This document shows positions 1-9,512 of a stretch of 64,000 nucleotides of DNA, piece by piece. The notes beneath the pieces are model-generated. The model was not told the DNA's origin, ran no database searches, and worked only from the letters and a program-made list of their open reading frames with translations. Numbering within the stretch: the first letter of the stretch is position 1; every line of letters begins with the position of its first letter. The translations under genes were made by a program, and so were the position numbers. Origin of the DNA: Burkholderia cepacia (lineage in GTDB: Bacteria; Pseudomonadota; Gammaproteobacteria; Burkholderiales; Burkholderiaceae); assembly GCF_001039005.1 (NCBI RefSeq), contig NZ_LDWR01000077.1, forward strand, positions 1 to 64,000. The letters are read 5' to 3'.

Positions 1-246
1 ATCGACCGGTTGAATCCGCAACAGCACGCTGCCACACGTTGAAGCGGCGTAAATGGTCAACGCGATCAGGTTGCCGGCCCTTCCCGCAAACGCGGCGCGC
101 CTGCAGTACCTAGGATCTTCGACGTCGTCGAAAAACACTGCGCCCGATGCAGCGAGTTCGCCCTCTCGGCAGAGCATGTATCCCCAGTCTGCGATCCGGA
201 TCGGATGTGCCCGAAACGCAGCGTCGAGAGAAGCGTAGTGGACCAT
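1..246 (-). CDS. hypothetical protein, 3' end beyond the left edge
   Basis: A frame that opens with ATG at 246 stays open for 82 codons to the window edge, so its C-terminus is missing. It starts 15 bp after the stop of the exported-protein gene upstream and reads the same way as the vgrG-rhs set, so it is probably the next gene of that unit. The visible part begins MVHYASLDAAFRAHPIRI and has a cysteine-containing stretch (WGYMLCREGE). A GTG one codon earlier is an alternative start, and no strong ribosome binding site is seen. I recognise no family. The opposite-strand frames here are short and look like shadows. Confidence 0.55.
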   Translation of the reverse strand, partial: MVHYASLDAAFRAHPIRIADWGYMLCREGELAASGAVFFDDVEDPRYCRRAAFAGRAGNLIALTIYAASTCGSVLLRIQPVD

Positions 247-261
247 CACCGACGCCGAAAG

Positions 262-858
262 TCAGGGTTGATAGCGGATCGTTTCATAGATCTTTGCCAT
301 GCCCTGCTTCGCGGCACTTTCATTCGCAGCCAATCCCGACGAGAAGACAACGCAGGTCCATCCGTTGCCGCAGACCTTGCTTGTAACGAGATCGAGACGA
401 TGTGCATAGAGTTCGTCTTGCTTGAAGATGTTGTGCGTATAGCGTGAAGCAAGCGCCGGATACTTGTCGTTCAGCATGAAAGGCGCAAAGTCCGGCTTCG
501 TGTACTGAGCGGGTTTGTCGTCCACCTGGCTCTCGTAGAGGTACTGCGCTGTGCCTTCGAATGAAGGTGCGACCTTGGTTCGCAGCACTTGAACAACGAC
601 GTCCAGATTCAGTACTTCGAATGCGGATTTGTCGGCTTCGATGCTGATTCCTCGGCCGTCGGTATCCTGAAGTCGGTCGTTTGCCGTGACCCGCCAGTCT
701 GCCGGGAGCTGGAAGCTCAGACCGTTGGTTTTAAAGAGCTTCGGATGAGCCAGATCAGGGGCTGCAGCGGCTCTTGGTCGAAAATCGTCGGCGTATGATG
801 TTACCGAAAGCGCGAGGAGGATAAAAGAGGCAAAGGCAATTCGCACCGACGGACTCAT
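262..858 (-). CDS. small exported protein of unknown function in the T6SS effector cassette
   Basis: The protein has 198 residues. Residues 1-23 form a signal peptide (positive start, hydrophobic core, likely cut after SYA), so the mature protein should be periplasmic or secreted. The mature part contains LSFQLPADWRV and two cysteines near the C-terminus (VCGNGWTC) that could form a disulphide. The pattern of a short strand followed by 'LPxxW' recalls DcrB/DUF1795-like proteins that often accompany Rhs effectors, but those chaperones lack signal peptides and I cannot assign the family. It lies 63 bp downstream of the candidate immunity gene and is probably co-transcribed with vgrG-rhs. It could be a second, periplasmic immunity or accessory protein. 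Confidence 0.75.
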   Translation of the reverse strand: MSPSVRIAFASFILLALSVTSYADDFRPRAAAAPDLAHPKLFKTNGLSFQLPADWRVTANDRLQDTDGRGISIEADKSAFEVLNLDVVVQVLRTKVAPSFEGTAQYLYESQVDDKPAQYTKPDFAPFMLNDKYPALASRYTHNIFKQDELYAHRLDLVTSKVCGNGWTCVVFSSGLAANESAAKQGMAKIYETIRYQP

Positions 859-921
859 CAGATCACACCCAAGTCAACTTTCAAATTATAGGAATAGACC
901 ACAATGAATCACGCATCAGAT

Positions 922-1650
922 CTACTTTCTCAATAGCCCCAGCATTTCCACAACTCGACTTTCCACATTTTTATTTGTAGTCAACTCGCTTATGGCCTGA
1001 CGCTCGATGGCATCAATTATCAACAAAAAATCCGCACTTGAAATCCCTCGCTTCCATTTCAGCAGATAATTCAAGGAATTTTCAGAATTAAGCAAACCAT
1101 TCACAGTCACGCAGATTGAGTCTGGCACATCGCACATAACATCAGCCAAATACCGATCCCACTCAGAGTCCGCGTTATCCCAGATCCTGTTTATTTCACG
1201 CCAACCAATCTGGCCGACCTCATTCTGATCGAACGTCTCGTCCTGTATTGCAGCAACCGCCTCTATTAGATCATCATCGATCTCAATCGAAAAACTGTCT
1301 GTATGCAACCACCTCAATCGAGCAGACACGCTACCGATAAGTGCCGCCGCCGATTCGCGGACTTCGTCACGATTGACAATGACCTCTTCAAAAAAATGCA
1401 ACCTCAAGGCCACATCAGCCGCAACATTTCTCTCGCTCATTAATCTCCAGAAAAACTCCTTGTTCTTCACGAGCTTTGCAGGAGATAAATTTGCCTCCAT
1501 ATAATAATCGCGGGCTCCATCAAGAACAACGCCCACTGCCTCGCGAGCGACCAATTTCAACTTATCCCGCTCCTCGCAACTCGCTTCCGGGATGAGCACA
1601 CTCGAATAACAATCCGCACTGACCGCGAAGATCACATCATTAAAATCCAC
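922..1650 (-). CDS. candidate immunity protein for the Rhs toxin tip
   Basis: The protein has 242 residues, no signal peptide and no membrane segment; it is acidic and mostly helical in character. It starts with GTG at 1650, whose G is also the last base of the rhs stop codon (TAGTG), so translation is probably coupled to rhs. The gene is visibly more AT-rich than vgrG and the rhs core, as is the rhs 3' end, which is usual for exchanged toxin/immunity tails. A gene directly after an Rhs C-terminal tip is normally the cognate immunity gene; that role is inferred from position and composition, not from any motif. I recognise no family. Confidence 0.75.
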   Translation of the reverse strand: MDFNDVIFAVSADCYSSVLIPEASCEERDKLKLVAREAVGVVLDGARDYYMEANLSPAKLVKNKEFFWRLMSERNVAADVALRLHFFEEVIVNRDEVRESAAALIGSVSARLRWLHTDSFSIEIDDDLIEAVAAIQDETFDQNEVGQIGWREINRIWDNADSEWDRYLADVMCDVPDSICVTVNGLLNSENSLNYLLKWKRGISSADFLLIIDAIERQAISELTTNKNVESRVVEMLGLLRK

Positions 1651-4600
1651 TATCTACCCTCCGGAGCAGTAGGAATGTCGGCATCAAACGCAACGGTGCG
1701 GACTTTTTGAGGGATTGTATAAAAATTGGAGCACCCACCCTCGTCAAAATCTTTGATGTTCTGCCTGAGTCCACTCTGCAATTGCTGCGCCGCCTTTACG
1801 TGCCCTTCATAAGTCCCTTTTCCTGCAAGCGCACCATAATCTCGCTTATCACCCATCTTCGGCGCAAAATCGTAAAGCTTATACGTATCCTCCTTCAGAT
1901 GATCGATTCTTTCCTGCAGCCCTCGGCTACCGTCGGCTTTCTTCTGACCCAAGGCCTTAAGATATATCTTGGCCAAAAGGAGTTTGCATTCAGTCTTAGT
2001 CAGGCAGTCGCAAGGCGACAACCCTAGCGGATCGACCCACTCGATAGGATTAGAAGCATAGGCATAGACGTTGAGCCCGCCTCTCAGCCCGATCGGATCC
2101 TTGGAGACAAACCGCCCAGTGCCAGGATCGTAATAGCGATTTCGGTTGTAATGTAATCCTGTCTCGTCATCGATCAATTGCCCCTGAAATCTCAGCGGAT
2201 TCCTCGGTACAAAGCCCGCTGCCTTCGACACCCGCGCAATTATTTCCCGCGCCTCGCCCCAAGCCTTGTAAGACGCCTCCCACACGACGTCACCTTCGCC
2301 ATCGGTCAGCAGCTGTGGTGTGCCAATCCGGTCGCAGTGGTAATAGAACAGTTGCGCCGCCGCGCGACGCTCCGGCATCTTTTGCAACGGATCCTCCTCC
2401 GGGACATAGCGATCGGTACTCCGCCGCACCGGCGTCGCAATTCCCTCCACCGGTTCCGCCACATATTGAGCTAACGGCACGAACGTCCCAGGCTCATAGA
2501 TATAGTGCGTGCCGCACTCGCCATTGCTCTCGTACGCGAGCGTATCGCCATCCCATCCAAACACGGTCCGCTCACCGTTCACTTCCTTCGCAATCCGACG
2601 ACCGAACGCGTCATAGAAATACTGCGCCCGTCTCTGCTGCGACGCATTCGTGACGCGCACCGCCAGCAAACGATTGAACTCATCCCACTCGTACTCCTGC
2701 TCCCCGCTCGGCGTATGTTTGCGGATTAAATTCCCTCGCGCGTCATACTCGAAGCCCATCCCAGCATACATCTTCAATAGATTGCCGAGCACCTTCGGCA
2801 CCTCTGTCGGCAACGTGCCCTCCGGGCGCATGGGGCTAGGTCGAGCGGGAAACGCCAATTGCTGTTGTGCCGAATCGATGATATTGCTCGCCGGATCGAA
2901 TGCAAACCGTTCCTTCCCGAACGGGCTAATCGCCTCGATCAATCGCCCGACCGGATCGTATCGATAGTCGCCCCCGCCCTTCCGACTGTCTTCAATACTC
3001 GAAAGTTGCCCCGCCGCGTCATAGCGATATCGCCGCTCGGATAACGGTCCCGGCGATGTCGTACGCTGAATCGTCTGCTGCAGCATACGTCCCGCTGGGT
3101 CATACATCGTGCGTTGTCCGACCTTGCTCGACAGCATCCGCACCGTCTCCCGATGCAAATCATCGCGCTCGATCTGCAAGCGCTCCTCGCCATCCAGCAG
3201 CATCCCGTGCACATGCCCCGAGCCGTACATCAGCCAATCGACCACGTGCCCGTCCGGACGCACGGTCCGCCTCCGGTTGCCCAGTTCATCGTATTCGTGA
3301 TGCCAGACATAGCTGCGATGCTCCTCGAACACGCTATAGCCGTGGTGCTCCCGAACGAGATTACCGACGGGATCGAAAAAGAGCTGCACACGACTGTTGC
3401 GGTTCGCAGCTTCGACCACCCGCCCCGAGGGGTCGTATGCGAACCGCTCTTCATTCGAGCCTGAAGCACGCTTCGTCACGCGGCCACTACCATCGATCTC
3501 CATCGACGTCACATTACCGGCCTCGTTTACCGTGAGAAGGCTGCCGCTTGCCTGATCGTACTCATAGCACGTCGACTTCCCGTCGAAACCGATTTCCTCG
3601 ATCAATCTACCAGCTGTATCGTAGTGAAACTGATACGTCGCCAAGTTCGCATCCGTCAACGCGGCCAGTCGTCCGAGACGGTCATAACGATAGGCAAGCG
3701 TCTGTCCAAGGGCATCAGCACGGCTCGCAATACGACCGACCGCGTCGTAACCATATCGCGTCGAACGTTCAAGTTGATCGGTATGGCGCAACAGCCGGCC
3801 CTCAGCGTCGTAATGCATACGCTCGATTCCAGCTGGTGAGCGAATCTCCGCGAGTTGCCCGTTTGGACCATAGCAATAAGTGACCATCCCGCCTGCCGCG
3901 TCCTTCGCCTCGATCACGCGACCGAGTTCGTCGTACTGCCATTCGCTCTTTTTGCCAGAGCAGTCGGTATAACTCGTCAGTTGACTAGCTTCGTTATATT
4001 CAAGCGCCTTCGATCCCCCCTTGGCATCGATGATTTTCTCCGGCAGCCCCTTGTCGTTGTAGCTGTACTTCGTTGCTCGTTCGAGAGGATCCAACTCTTC
4101 AGTCAAATTACCGGCATCGTCGTATTTCCGTTGCCATACATGTCCGTTTGGATCGACGAGACGAATCATTTGATCTTTGTCGTCATACGCCATCTCGACG
4201 ACGCTACCATCCGGACGCTCGTGCCGGGTCAGATTACCCCGCGCGTCGTAATACATATGCTCAATGCTTCCGTTCTGCAGGATGTGCAATACTGGGTTGT
4301 GATGCCCATCATGCCGGAACCATTCTTCGTTGCCGTCCGGATAAGCGATCCGATACATGCAACCGTGAATGTTGTAGTAGTACCGAGTCATCTGCCCGAG
4401 TGCATCCGTCACATAAGTCAAACGAATGTTCGGATTCCATACAAGGCGAATGTCGAGACTGCCGTCGTCTGCATATTCGCGCACGCATTTGGCGCTTGCA
4501 TTGTCTTCCTCGTTTGCTCCTTGCCACTCGAGGGTCATCCCGCGCCCTGTTCGATCGGTGTAGCGAGTCACCAGATGCCGATGGTATCGATAAGCCCAAG

Positions 4601-6275
4601 CGTTACCATGGCGGTCGATCGCGCGCACGAGATCCCCCTCCGTGTCGTATTCATAACGTGCAAGCGAACGGCGCTCACCGCCTTCAAGCACCTGCTCGAT
4701 CTGCACGATCCTGCCATGCCGGTCATTCTCGAATGCGAGCACGTTGCCGCTCGCGTCGATCAGCCGTGCCAGGCGATCAAGCGCGTCATAGTCGAGCGTA
4801 ATCGTGTTGCCAGCGCGATCCTTATGCATCGCGAGGCGGAACGCATCCCCACGGCGCTCGTATACATACAACGCCTTGTGGCTGTACGTGATCGTCAACC
4901 ATGTCTCGTCGAGACGAGACAACGTAAGTTCCTCCGCCAGATCGTCGTGTACCTCACCGACCGCAAGTGCGCGGTATTCAATGCTGCGCCCTTCCGCGTC
5001 GCGATAGAGCCACTGACCATTCGAAATGTCGACGCGAGTCGTATAAGGCGTGATCCAACGTGCGCCCAATTCTCCATTGTCATATGTTGATAATCGAGAT
5101 TGGTACGTGCGCTCCCAAACCAGCGGCAATGCGCCCGGCAGATCAAAATCCGTGTGGGAGAATCTTTCGTTACCAAATGCGAAGTCGATCGATCCGATCG
5201 ATGCCCCTTTTGGCGCCCCGATCGCGCGCCCCTTGCGGCAGCTCCGACCCGGCCCCTCCGCCGGCGCCTGCCCATGAGTCGCCTCCAGCCCCTCTTGCCC
5301 CCGCGTCTTCTTCGCCTGCCCCTTCCCCGCCGGCTTGACCTCGGCACTCTGCTCGTGAAGCTTCGCACGCGCCTTCACGCGCCCTACCGCCTCGATCAGC
5401 TGCAAGACGAGCCACATCATCTTGCCTTCCTCGCTACCGGCCAGCGAACGGATGGACGACGCGACCTTCGGCGCCTCGGTCTTCAAGAACGCCACCGTGC
5501 TGCGAAACGGCTCGAGCCACGAATCCGGCGCGAGCTTTGCCAATGCCCCGGTCACCTTGTTGCCGGCCGCCTTGTTGAGCGCCGTGTACCCCTCGTATGC
5601 AAACTTGATCCCGTCACGCGCGCGGCTCGGGCTGTACCACGGCCGGTCGTCGCGCATCTTCCTCGCCAGCTGTTTTGCGCGCTCAAGGTTGCCGCTGTTG
5701 TCGAAGAGCTGGCCGTGCAGTGCTTTGTCCATGCCCGTCGCGATCGCGACCATCAACTCTTCCGCCTTCGCCGCACACCCGTCGAGCAGCTTCCCGAGCC
5801 CTTCCTTCAGCTTGTTCAGAAAGTCCTCGATCTCCGTCGCGCAGGTCGCGTTGATATGCGTGATGAGCACCGAAATGAGCGCCGCGCCGAGATTGCTGCG
5901 CGTGATCAGCAACTGGTTTCGCACGAGTGCGAGCAACGGACGCGCCGACATCCGGAACGGCGCGAGCGTCGGCGGAATGGGGATGATGCCGATCAGGTTG
6001 ATCGCGAGGCTCATGTAGTCGAGAACCTTCCCGCCGCGCTTCTGAATGATCTCGGCAATATCGCCGAGCGCATCGATCGCCGCCATGATGTTGCCGACGA
6101 TCGGCACCGCGCCGGCAACCGTCTTCACGTCTTCGAACGTGACGTGGTTACCGCTGATCTTGCGCAGCCACGCGTCGAAGCGATTGCCGCCCTGCGCGAC
6201 ATCCTTCGGCGAAATATCACTGAGCCAGGTAACGGCCTGTTCCTTCTCGGCGTCCGGCGGAAGTTGTTGTGCCAT
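1650..6275 (-). CDS. Rhs-family polymorphic toxin, T6SS effector
   Basis: The protein has 1541 residues. Residues about 50-125 hold two hydrophobic stretches (AVPIVGNIMAAI; LINLIGIIPIPP-like), resembling the N-terminal TM regions of T6SS Rhs effectors. A linker rich in Lys/Gly follows to about 350, then the DUF6531-type start (GSIDFAFGNERFSHTDFDL) and many YD repeats (such as YDxxGRL) to about 1400. The conserved end RFVSKDPIGL...VDPLGL marks the usual autoproteolysis site near 1417-1421. The last 120 residues (DNA about 1653-2012) are the variable tip; it contains CDCLTKTEC and GTYEGH...LRQNIKDF...C and matches no toxin class I can name with confidence. No PAAR domain is visible. The gene is 57 bp downstream of vgrG and its stop overlaps the next start. 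Confidence 0.95.
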   Translation of the reverse strand: MAQQLPPDAEKEQAVTWLSDISPKDVAQGGNRFDAWLRKISGNHVTFEDVKTVAGAVPIVGNIMAAIDALGDIAEIIQKRGGKVLDYMSLAINLIGIIPIPPTLAPFRMSARPLLALVRNQLLITRSNLGAALISVLITHINATCATEIEDFLNKLKEGLGKLLDGCAAKAEELMVAIATGMDKALHGQLFDNSGNLERAKQLARKMRDDRPWYSPSRARDGIKFAYEGYTALNKAAGNKVTGALAKLAPDSWLEPFRSTVAFLKTEAPKVASSIRSLAGSEEGKMMWLVLQLIEAVGRVKARAKLHEQSAEVKPAGKGQAKKTRGQEGLEATHGQAPAEGPGRSCRKGRAIGAPKGASIGSIDFAFGNERFSHTDFDLPGALPLVWERTYQSRLSTYDNGELGARWITPYTTRVDISNGQWLYRDAEGRSIEYRALAVGEVHDDLAEELTLSRLDETWLTITYSHKALYVYERRGDAFRLAMHKDRAGNTITLDYDALDRLARLIDASGNVLAFENDRHGRIVQIEQVLEGGERRSLARYEYDTEGDLVRAIDRHGNAWAYRYHRHLVTRYTDRTGRGMTLEWQGANEEDNASAKCVREYADDGSLDIRLVWNPNIRLTYVTDALGQMTRYYYNIHGCMYRIAYPDGNEEWFRHDGHHNPVLHILQNGSIEHMYYDARGNLTRHERPDGSVVEMAYDDKDQMIRLVDPNGHVWQRKYDDAGNLTEELDPLERATKYSYNDKGLPEKIIDAKGGSKALEYNEASQLTSYTDCSGKKSEWQYDELGRVIEAKDAAGGMVTYCYGPNGQLAEIRSPAGIERMHYDAEGRLLRHTDQLERSTRYGYDAVGRIASRADALGQTLAYRYDRLGRLAALTDANLATYQFHYDTAGRLIEEIGFDGKSTCYEYDQASGSLLTVNEAGNVTSMEIDGSGRVTKRASGSNEERFAYDPSGRVVEAANRNSRVQLFFDPVGNLVREHHGYSVFEEHRSYVWHHEYDELGNRRRTVRPDGHVVDWLMYGSGHVHGMLLDGEERLQIERDDLHRETVRMLSSKVGQRTMYDPAGRMLQQTIQRTTSPGPLSERRYRYDAAGQLSSIEDSRKGGGDYRYDPVGRLIEAISPFGKERFAFDPASNIIDSAQQQLAFPARPSPMRPEGTLPTEVPKVLGNLLKMYAGMGFEYDARGNLIRKHTPSGEQEYEWDEFNRLLAVRVTNASQQRRAQYFYDAFGRRIAKEVNGERTVFGWDGDTLAYESNGECGTHYIYEPGTFVPLAQYVAEPVEGIATPVRRSTDRYVPEEDPLQKMPERRAAAQLFYYHCDRIGTPQLLTDGEGDVVWEASYKAWGEAREIIARVSKAAGFVPRNPLRFQGQLIDDETGLHYNRNRYYDPGTGRFVSKDPIGLRGGLNVYAYASNPIEWVDPLGLSPCDCLTKTECKLLLAKIYLKALGQKKADGSRGLQERIDHLKEDTYKLYDFAPKMGDKRDYGALAGKGTYEGHVKAAQQLQSGLRQNIKDFDEGGCSNFYTIPQKVRTVAFDADIPTAPEGR

Positions 6276-6332
6276 GTCGTTCTTCGTTCAAATCGTGATT
6301 TAGTTGTTCTTGACGGCTGACGCGCCGCCCTC

Positions 6333-9300
6333 TCAGGATTTCAGCGGTCCGCCAAACCCGCTCGTCGGCAGCTTCATGCCGGTGGCACCGGCCGCCGACG
6401 CTACCGTCGCCGCGCCCTTGCCCGCGATCCCGGCGACACCGGGCAATGCGCCCTGCAGTGCCCCGGATGCCGCGTTCGCAGCCGGTGCGGCCAGCGCCGC
6501 GAGCCCACCCTGGCGTGCGGCCTGCACCATTCCGGCCACCTGCTTCGCGGCACCGCTCAGGCTCGAGGCCGTCTGCAACGCAGACGCCACACCCGCGCCG
6601 CCAAGCGCTGTCGCCGCAGCCGGCAACGCCGAGCTCGCCAGCCCGCCCAGCGCTGCGCCTGCGCCACCACCGCTCACGAGCCCCATGGCAGCCGTCGCCG
6701 CGGCAGGCGCCATGCCCTGCAACTGGCTGGCAAGCTGCCCCGTTGCCGCTGCCTGCGCAGCTTCAGGCGACGGCTCGACGGGCTCGGCCGGCCACTTCGC
6801 CTGCTTGAAATAGTTCGCCGGCTGGTCCGACTCGCGCGGATCCTTCCCGAACTCGACGCGCACCGCGCCGGGCGGCAAGCCGCTCACGACCGTATGGCCG
6901 CTATTGTCGAGCGCGCCCTTCTTCAACACGGCGCCGTTCACGTCTCTCACCGTGAACAACCCGCCCTTGACCGCCTCGCCGTTCACGTACTTGTGCAACA
7001 ACTCCAGTTGCCCCGGCTGATCCGGCCGCGGACTCGGCAACGGATACCCCATGCTCGCCGGCCCCGCGAACGTATGCGACGCGCCCTTCACATCCACAGC
7101 ACCCGGCGTGTGAATCTCGATGTTCCCGCCTTGAATGCGGATATATCCGCCGCCGCTTGTCAGCAAAATCCCCTGATCGGCCGCGATCTCGATCCGGTCC
7201 GTCGCCGACACGATCTTCACCGCCTTCTGCGCGGTCACTTCGACGTTGTCCGACTGCGCCTGGATCTCGACCTTGCCCTTGCCCGCGAACAGCTTCATCC
7301 CCGCGTTCTGCACGAACAGGCTCAGCTTCTGCCCGATACTCGCCAGCAGCGACTTGCCCGCGGCAACATGCACGCTCTGTCCGCTCGCGACGTTCACGTG
7401 ATCGTTCGCGACCACATGCACCGACTGCTGCGTCGACATCCCGATACCGGACGGACTGCCGAACAGCATCACCGGCTCCTTGAACGCGTTCGCGTTGCCG
7501 GTGCCGCCGCCTGCCGTGCGTCCGCCGGACGCGCTGCCCGATGCGCTGTCCTGCGTCGCGTCCGTGAACGCGCGCATCGTGTCCTGCGCGTCCTTCAGGC
7601 TTTCCGCCTGATGCTGCTCGCTCACGCCCGACATCGCTTCGACGAGGCTCTCGCCCGTCACGAGCTGCTGCTGCGCCTCTTTCACGTCGAGCGGCTGGCT
7701 ATTGGCCGACTTCGGATGCGTCGTCACGTACAGGCCCTGACTGGCCCGCACCGCGCCATATGCATCGGAGCGCAAGTCGAACCCGCTGCCGAGATACGAC
7801 CCGCGCGAATTGCCGCTGTGGTCGATGATGTAGCCGAGATGCAGCAGGCTGTTCGCGCTGCTGCTCATCAGCTGCACGCGGTTCTGCCCGGTCGCGTCGT
7901 CCATCACGAGCTGGTTGTAGCCGCCGCCCGAATACTCTTTCGACCGATATCCGGACAGGATCCCGTCGGTATGCCACTGCGGCTGGTTCGCGCCGTTGTA
8001 CACGCGCCCGACCGCCAGCGGCCGGTCGCAGTCGCCGCCGACGTAGTCGATCAGCACTTCCTCGCCGATGCGCGGCACGTGCACGCCGCCGTAGCCGCCG
8101 CCCGTATCCGATTGCACGACGCGCACCCAACACGATGCGTTCTCGTTGCCCGGATTGAGACGATCCCACACGAACTGCACGCGAATCCGGTTCAGTGCGT
8201 CGGTATAGACTTCCTCGCCCTGCGGCCCGACGACGATCGCCGTTTCGAGGTGCATCTCGGGCTTGTGATGGTCGAACGGGCTGCGATACGGCACGTTCAC
8301 GCGCTGCGCCTCGACTTCGACGAGATAGAAGCCGGCCGACCCATCGTCGTGCGGCACGCGAAACGCGGGATCGGCGCCGTAGCCGTCCTGCGCCTGCGTC
8401 AACGCCTCGCGCAGGCTGTGCGGGAAGTCCGCGCTGTCGCTCGCGACGGGCAGGTTGTTCTCGATCCACCACGCCACCTCGATCGCGGCAAACTCGCGCT
8501 GATCGGCGGGATCGCGATCGTGCTCGGGATGATCGGCCAGCGTGAAGCGCCGTCCGGCGTCGATTGCGCGCACGCCGCCCGCGCCATGGAAGCGCTTCGC
8601 CTGCGACTCCCACTCCTCCATCCTGACCTTCGTCAGATGGTCGCCGCGCGTCTGGTCCAGATACGTGTAAGCGCCCGTGTACTCGTAGACTTCGAGCTGG
8701 TCGGGCAACTCGCCCTGGCCGCCCATCGTCGGCAGCGACGTGCCCTTCGGGTTCGACGGCTGCGAAGGATTCTTGTAGTCGAACGTACGCGTCGAACGCG
8801 TGACGCTCTGCAGCGTGCGCGTGCCCGACCATTGCGTGAACGCATCAGCCTCGCTCGCGGCGCCGCCGTGATAGAAGCGCACGGTTTCCGGCGACAGCGG
8901 CGTGAACGCCTGCAGGTTGTCGGTGATGACGAGCGTATGCGATTTGCCGTCGTCGGCCTGCTGCCATGTGCAGTAGAGCCCTTCGTTCTCCATCAGCCGA
9001 TGCACGAAATGCCAGTCGGTGTCGTGCTGGCGTGTGTACGAGCGGTTCGGCAGCGGCTTCGACAGCGCAAAGCGGAAATGGCCCTGCGCCTGCGGATGCT
9101 TGTTCAGCACGTCGCTGATGATCTGGTCGACGGTCGTGTCGTTCCAGAGCCGCTGATCGCGACGGAACTTCAGGAAATGGGTGAAATCGGCGAACTCGAG
9201 CTGATAGGTCGTGAGCCCGCCGTCAGCGCCCAGCCGGCGCGCGGTATGCACGTATCCGTTGATCGGCCGGTAGCCGCGGTCGCTCTGCTGGATCCACAAC

Positions 9301-9512
9301 GTGACGGGCTGCGCGATCAGCTTTTTAAGTTCCAGATCGCTATCGGTCGACAGCACGTCGAGCGTGAACCCGTACGCGCGCCCGATGCGCGAACGTCCGA
9401 CTGCCCGCTGCACGGTCAGGACATTGGCCCCCAACGGCGTATCGAGCTTCAACAGCCGGTCCTGCTGAAGCAACCCGCCGCGCAATGCGGCAACTGTGTT
9501 CTGCATGTTCAT
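6333..9512 (-). CDS. vgrG: VgrG tip protein of the type VI secretion system, with C-terminal extension
   Basis: This is the spike protein of the T6SS needle. Counting from ATG 9512 there are 1059 residues: a gp27-like Vgr domain (about 1-420), a gp5-like OB fold (about 430-500, VHVPRIGEEVLIDYVGGD), a DUF2345 beta-helix region (about 620-805), a small transthyretin-like domain (about 830-895, LFTVRDVNGAVLKKGALD) and an Ala/Gly-rich tail (about 917-1057). Such tails usually dock a cargo, here most likely the adjacent Rhs. I chose ATG 9512 because AAGG lies about 9 bases upstream; an in-frame start at 9560 would add 16 residues. No other T6SS structural genes are in view, so this is an orphan vgrG cluster. 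Confidence 0.95.
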   Translation of the reverse strand: MNMQNTVAALRGGLLQQDRLLKLDTPLGANVLTVQRAVGRSRIGRAYGFTLDVLSTDSDLELKKLIAQPVTLWIQQSDRGYRPINGYVHTARRLGADGGLTTYQLEFADFTHFLKFRRDQRLWNDTTVDQIISDVLNKHPQAQGHFRFALSKPLPNRSYTRQHDTDWHFVHRLMENEGLYCTWQQADDGKSHTLVITDNLQAFTPLSPETVRFYHGGAASEADAFTQWSGTRTLQSVTRSTRTFDYKNPSQPSNPKGTSLPTMGGQGELPDQLEVYEYTGAYTYLDQTRGDHLTKVRMEEWESQAKRFHGAGGVRAIDAGRRFTLADHPEHDRDPADQREFAAIEVAWWIENNLPVASDSADFPHSLREALTQAQDGYGADPAFRVPHDDGSAGFYLVEVEAQRVNVPYRSPFDHHKPEMHLETAIVVGPQGEEVYTDALNRIRVQFVWDRLNPGNENASCWVRVVQSDTGGGYGGVHVPRIGEEVLIDYVGGDCDRPLAVGRVYNGANQPQWHTDGILSGYRSKEYSGGGYNQLVMDDATGQNRVQLMSSSANSLLHLGYIIDHSGNSRGSYLGSGFDLRSDAYGAVRASQGLYVTTHPKSANSQPLDVKEAQQQLVTGESLVEAMSGVSEQHQAESLKDAQDTMRAFTDATQDSASGSASGGRTAGGGTGNANAFKEPVMLFGSPSGIGMSTQQSVHVVANDHVNVASGQSVHVAAGKSLLASIGQKLSLFVQNAGMKLFAGKGKVEIQAQSDNVEVTAQKAVKIVSATDRIEIAADQGILLTSGGGYIRIQGGNIEIHTPGAVDVKGASHTFAGPASMGYPLPSPRPDQPGQLELLHKYVNGEAVKGGLFTVRDVNGAVLKKGALDNSGHTVVSGLPPGAVRVEFGKDPRESDQPANYFKQAKWPAEPVEPSPEAAQAAATGQLASQLQGMAPAAATAAMGLVSGGGAGAALGGLASSALPAAATALGGAGVASALQTASSLSGAAKQVAGMVQAARQGGLAALAAPAANAASGALQGALPGVAGIAGKGAATVASAAGATGMKLPTSGFGGPLKS

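Noticed and set aside
3855..5090. A 411-codon plus-strand frame opposite rhs
   Set aside because: The repeats of rhs produce a matching open reverse frame; no motif is seen.
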